Below, one piece after another: positions 12,884 to 16,130 of a stretch of DNA of 16,130 nucleotides. A model generated the notes under the pieces. The model ran no database searches. It saw only the letters and a program-made list of their open reading frames with translations, and was not told where the DNA came from. The DNA lies in NCBI GenBank assembly GCA_017613225.1, contig JAGAEH010000165.1:1-16130 (forward strand), given 5' to 3'. Origin of the DNA: Lachnospiraceae bacterium (GTDB taxonomy: Bacteria; Bacillota; Clostridia; Lachnospirales; Lachnospiraceae). Numbering within the stretch: the first letter of the stretch is position 1; each line of letters starts with the position of its first letter. The translations under genes and the position numbers were made by a program.

Positions 12884-13809
12884 ACTATGCAGCAGTAATA
12901 GCGGCGGCGGGGCTTTCCTCCCGCATGCACGAATTCAAGCCCATGATGGTCCTGGGCGAGGACACCATGATAGAAAAGGTCGTGGGAAACCTCCGCAGAG
13001 CGGGGGTCGGCCAGATCGTGGTGGTGGTGGGATACCGGTCAGCGGTGCTGGCGCAGCACCTGGAGCCGCTGGGCGTGACGGTCTGCGAGAATCCGGACTA
13101 TGCCACCACCAAGATGTATGATTCCATCTGCCTGGGACTCAGGGCCCTGAAACCGGGTTACGACGCGGTCTACATCACGCCGGGGGACGTGCCCCTGGTG
13201 CGGCCGGAGACCATGCGGGCCATGCAGGACCAGCCCACGAAGATCGTCCGCCCCATCTGCGGCGGAAAACTGGGCCATCCGGTCCTCTTTGACGCGGAAC
13301 TGGTGCCGGAACTGCTCGCCTACAGCGGCAAAAACGGCATGCTGGGCGCCGTGACGGCTCTGAACCGTCCGGTGATCGATCTGCCGGTGGACGATGAGGG
13401 CGTGATCATGGACGCGGATACCAAGGAGGATTTCAAAGCCCTGCGGCTGAAGTCCATGAGAGACCGCAGCGGCGGAGAACTCTGGCCGGACATCTCCATC
13501 ACCATTGCCCGGGGAGACACGATCCTGACGCCGGAGAGCGCCCAGTTTCTGGAGATGATCGGCCACATGGGAACCATCCAGAGCGCCTGCGCCAGCGTGC
13601 ACATGTCCTACAGCAAGGGCTGGCGCATGCTGAACGACATGGAAAAGGAACTGGGATACCCGCTGGTGGAGCGCTCCGCGGGGGGCGCCAGCGGCGGCGG
13701 AACGGAACTTACGAAAGAAGGACAGCTGCTGCTGGAGAAATACCAGACGTACCGGGACCGGGTGCGGGACTATGCGGAGAAACTTTTTTCGGAGATGTTT
13801 TCTCAATAA
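12880..13809 (+). CDS. MocA-like molybdopterin nucleotidyltransferase fused to a ModE-type winged helix
   Basis: 309 residues, overlapping the previous stop by four bases. Residues 1-190 are a MobA/MocA-type NTP transferase: A-A-G-L-S-S-R-M (9-16) with Lys20, P-G-D-V-P-L-V (101-107), G-H-P-V-L-F (132-137) and D-A-D-T (178-181). Such enzymes attach CMP or GMP to molybdopterin; the XdhC neighbour suggests the cytosine form used by xanthine-dehydrogenase-type enzymes. Residues about 205-290 match the N-terminal DNA-binding domain of ModE (S-Y-S-K-G-W-R-M-L-N-D-M at 243-254; G-G-x-S-G-G-G-x-x-L-T at 268-278). ModE's molybdate-binding C-terminal domains are absent. A dual role as cofactor enzyme and transcription regulator is inferred. 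Confidence 0.85.
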   Translation: MNYAAVIAAAGLSSRMHEFKPMMVLGEDTMIEKVVGNLRRAGVGQIVVVVGYRSAVLAQHLEPLGVTVCENPDYATTKMYDSICLGLRALKPGYDAVYITPGDVPLVRPETMRAMQDQPTKIVRPICGGKLGHPVLFDAELVPELLAYSGKNGMLGAVTALNRPVIDLPVDDEGVIMDADTKEDFKALRLKSMRDRSGGELWPDISITIARGDTILTPESAQFLEMIGHMGTIQSACASVHMSYSKGWRMLNDMEKELGYPLVERSAGGASGGGTELTKEGQLLLEKYQTYRDRVRDYAEKLFSEMFSQ

Positions 13810-13829
13810 CGGTATCAAAGGAGCAGAAG

Positions 13830-14804
13830 ATGGTATCCATTTTTTCAAAGATCCCTTATGAATTAGAAAAGGGCCATGACCTGGTGATCGCGGTGATCGT
13901 TGAGAGCGAAGGCTCAACCCCCCGGGGGGCTGGCTCCCTAATGCTGGTGGGTGAAAACGGCCAGATCATGGGGACCATCGGCGGCGGCGCCATTGAGAAG
14001 CGTTCGGAACTGATGGCCATGGAGTTTTTGAAGGCGAAGACTTCGGGGACTCACGAGTTCATCCTCAACGCAAAAGATCAGGAAAAACTGGGCATGGTCT
14101 GCGGCGGAGACGCCAAAGTCTATTTCCAGTTCATCGACGCGAAAGAAGAAGGCTGGTTCGAGGTGGCCCGGCAGGTGACGGACCGCGCCGCGAAACATGA
14201 AGGCGGGAAGCTCCTGCTGCATCTGGACGGCAGCCTGGCGGAGGTCGCCGATGCCGATGCTCCTGTACCGGAAAACTGCTTTGCGTTGGAGATCCCGGTG
14301 GGAGAGCGGGTGCTGCTGTTCGGCGGCGGCCACTGTGCCCACGCGCTGGTGCCGGTGCTGGCTTCGGTGGGATTCCGTCCTGTTGTCTTTGACAACCGTC
14401 CGGAGTTCGCGGCGAAGGAGCGCTTCCCCCAGGCGGAGCAGACTATTTTAGGTGATTTTGAACGGATCGGCGACTATCTGACCATCACGCCGGAGGACTA
14501 TGTGGTGGCCATGACCACCGGACATACCTTTGACTACATCGTGCAGCGCCAGGTGCTGCAGGGCGATTTCGCGTACATGGGCGTGGTGGGTTCAAGATCC
14601 AAAAAAGCGGCGGTCAACGCGAAGCTGATGGCGGACGGCATCAGTCCGGAGCAGATCGCCCGGGTCCACACGCCCATCGGACTGGACATCATGTCCGTGA
14701 CGCCGGAGGAGATCGCGGTGAGCATCGCGGCCGAAATGATCCTGGAGCGGGCGAAAAACAGAATAGAGAGGAACGGCTCCTTCGAAAGATCCTGTCCGAT
14801 GTGA
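13830..14804 (+). CDS. xdhC: XdhC family molybdenum-hydroxylase maturation protein
   Basis: 324 residues; ATG behind AAAGGAG, 20 bases after the previous gene. The N-terminal XdhC/CoxI domain has G-S-T-P-R (28-32), G-T-I-G-G-G-A-I-E (48-56) and M-V-C91-G-G. The C-terminal Rossmann domain has L-F-G-G-G-H (163-168), G-H-T-F-D (231-235), G-S-R (254-256) and I-G-L-D-I (283-287). XdhC proteins bind molybdenum cofactor, take part in its sulfuration and deliver it to xanthine-dehydrogenase-type apoenzymes. The MocA-like gene next to it is the standard partner. No hydroxylase subunit is in the window, so clients must lie elsewhere. The family is certain; the symbol is by homology. Confidence 0.92.
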   Translation: MVSIFSKIPYELEKGHDLVIAVIVESEGSTPRGAGSLMLVGENGQIMGTIGGGAIEKRSELMAMEFLKAKTSGTHEFILNAKDQEKLGMVCGGDAKVYFQFIDAKEEGWFEVARQVTDRAAKHEGGKLLLHLDGSLAEVADADAPVPENCFALEIPVGERVLLFGGGHCAHALVPVLASVGFRPVVFDNRPEFAAKERFPQAEQTILGDFERIGDYLTITPEDYVVAMTTGHTFDYIVQRQVLQGDFAYMGVVGSRSKKAAVNAKLMADGISPEQIARVHTPIGLDIMSVTPEEIAVSIAAEMILERAKNRIERNGSFERSCPM

Positions 14805-14805
14805 G

Positions 14806-16130
14806 ATGAGCAATACCGAACCGGAGACAATAGACAACAGGGCCCTCCGCCGGGAGATCTTCTCCCTGGCCGGGCCGACCATGTTCGAGCAGCTGCTGCA
14901 GAGCGCGGTCAATTACATCGACACTGCCATGGTGGGCTCCATCGGGACCCTGGCCACGGCAGCGGTGGGCTCTACCATGACGGCCAACTGGCTGCTGATG
15001 GGCTCCATCGGCGCCGTAGGCGTGGGCTTTCTGGCTTATATCTCCCAGTCCTTCGGAGCGAAGAAATACGACAGGGCGAAAAGGGCTTCCATGCAGGCGT
15101 TCATCATCGCCATGTTCGTGGGCGTCCTGGCCACGGCGGTCATGGCTTTGATAAGCCGCAGGGTCCCGGTATGGATGCAGGCGGATCCCACGATCGTAAA
15201 GTCGGCAGGCAATTACTTCTTTATTATAAGTCTGGCCATGCTTCCCCGGACGGCGTCCATCCTGTTTTCCATCATCCTTCGATCGGCGGGGGATACCAAG
15301 ACCCCCATGAAGATCTCCGCCCTGGTCAACGTCATCAATGTGGCGGGCAACTATTTCCTGATCTATCCCACCAGGCAGATCAGCCTGTTCGGGAAGAGCA
15401 TCACCATGTTTGGCATGGGGTGGGGCGTGGAAGGCGCCGCCATCGCCAGCGCCTTTGCCTTCCTGGTGGGCGGCATACTGATCACGATCGCCTACCTGAG
15501 GCATCCGAAGATCTCGCCTTTAGGCGCGCCTTTCAGGCTGGAGCCGGAGATCCTGAGGCCCTGCTTCAAGGTGGCGCTGCCCAACATGCTGCAGCGTTTC
15601 GGGACTTCCTTCGGCTACGTGGTCTTTGCCTCGCTGATCAACTCTCTCGGAGAGCTTTCCACCGCGGCCCATACCATTGCCAACACGGTGGAATCCGCCT
15701 TCTACATTCCGGGCTTCGGCATGCAGACGGCTGCCGCCACCCTGTCTGGCAACGTGATCGGTGCCAGGGACCGGGCGAAACAGAAGAGGATCATCGTGGA
15801 AATCAGAAGGATCGAGTTTCTGCTCATGGTCGTCTCCGGCGGGCTGCTGTTCGCCTTCGCTCCGGTGCTGGTGGGCATCTTCTCCAAAGACCCCGAAGTC
15901 ATCCGGCTGGGATCCGTTGTGCTGCGGATGGTGGCGGTATCCGAACCGCTGTACGGCATCAGCATCGTGACGGAGGGCATGCTCCAGGGGGCCGGAAAGA
16001 CCACTGTGCCGCTGATCTTCAACATCTGCACCATGTGGGGGATCCGCATCCTGGGCACCCTGATCTTTGCCCGCATGCTGGGCCTTGGACTGGTGGCGGC
16101 CTGGGGAAGCATGATCGCCCACAACATGAT
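14806..16130 (+). CDS. MATE family efflux transporter, 3' end cut by window
   Basis: The ATG at 14806 is one base after the xdhC stop. The frame stays open to the window edge (441 residues, close to the family's roughly 450), so only the last residues are missing. The first half begins with L-A-G-P-T-M-F-E-Q-L-L-Q, then M-V-G-S-I-G (the M-V/D-G motif), and has Q-S-F-G-A and L-R-S-A-G-D-T-K-T-P-M, all classic MATE features. The second half repeats them with A-L-P-N-M-L-Q-R, T-A-A-H-T-I and L-Q-G-A-G-K-T-T-V-P. About twelve membrane helices are expected. MATE proteins export drugs or metabolites using a sodium or proton gradient. No strong ribosome binding site is visible, suggesting coupling to xdhC. 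Substrate unknown. Confidence 0.92.
   Translation, partial: MSNTEPETIDNRALRREIFSLAGPTMFEQLLQSAVNYIDTAMVGSIGTLATAAVGSTMTANWLLMGSIGAVGVGFLAYISQSFGAKKYDRAKRASMQAFIIAMFVGVLATAVMALISRRVPVWMQADPTIVKSAGNYFFIISLAMLPRTASILFSIILRSAGDTKTPMKISALVNVINVAGNYFLIYPTRQISLFGKSITMFGMGWGVEGAAIASAFAFLVGGILITIAYLRHPKISPLGAPFRLEPEILRPCFKVALPNMLQRFGTSFGYVVFASLINSLGELSTAAHTIANTVESAFYIPGFGMQTAAATLSGNVIGARDRAKQKRIIVEIRRIEFLLMVVSGGLLFAFAPVLVGIFSKDPEVIRLGSVVLRMVAVSEPLYGISIVTEGMLQGAGKTTVPLIFNICTMWGIRILGTLIFARMLGLGLVAAWGSMIAHNM

Overview
The window is GC-rich (roughly 60% by eye) DNA that reads like an anaerobic low-GC-lineage Gram-positive with high-GC codon use, most likely a Lachnospiraceae/Clostridiales-type gut bacterium. 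Grounds for this are sigma-A style promoters (TATAAT with TTGACA or TTGATT), strong GGAGG-type ribosome binding sites, lipoprotein signal peptides, P/T/E/A-rich surface linkers, and an XdhC plus MocA-like molybdenum hydroxylase maturation pair. No phage, transposase, CRISPR, tRNA or rRNA is visible. The species assignment is inference.

Layout. (1) 1-3615, plus strand: the end of an ABC-transporter solute-binding protein with a C-terminal membrane anchor, then two lipoproteins of unrelated sequence that share one architecture (lipobox, PT-rich linker, internally duplicated domain). A terminator at 3635-3668 closes the block. (2) 3645-7900, minus strand: a 1092-residue membrane-anchored surface protein with two clusters of calcium-binding TSP3-type repeats around a von Willebrand A domain, followed by a divergent Lgt-like membrane protein. 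(3) 7901-9269, plus strand: a promoter, a GC-rich 5' leader hairpin, a stand-alone pyruvate-kinase C-terminal-domain protein, and a small cysteine-rich protein with two CCG-type (HdrB-like) Fe-S motifs. (4) 9273-9481: a 209-nt long imperfect inverted repeat between convergent units, abutting a UUCG terminator for the next operon. (5) 12057-9530, minus strand: a heavy-metal operon of a free-standing HMA domain, an HMA-less P1B-type ATPase (Zn/Cd/Pb type) and a CadC/SmtB-type repressor with both metal sites intact. Its promoter carries a perfect sigma-A consensus and an ArsR-type palindromic operator. (6) 12157-16130, plus strand: a divergent promoter whose -35 box overlaps the metal operon's -35, then a CDP-alcohol phosphatidyltransferase, a MocA-like nucleotidyltransferase fused to a ModE-like winged helix, XdhC, and a MATE exporter that runs off the window.

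How it fits together: block 5 is a self-regulated metal efflux unit, and its operator/promoter region may also influence block 6 because the two promoters occupy the same DNA. Block 6 carries molybdenum-hydroxylase cofactor maturation genes, but no hydroxylase subunit is in view. Blocks 1 and 2 are envelope functions: two clear lipoproteins, one large protein with a lipobox-like N-terminus, and an Lgt homologue that lacks the canonical catalytic histidine. The least explained parts are the long inverted repeat at 9273-9481, the two-gene cassette at 8061-9269 with its structured leader, and the Lgt-like/VWA-TSP3 pair.
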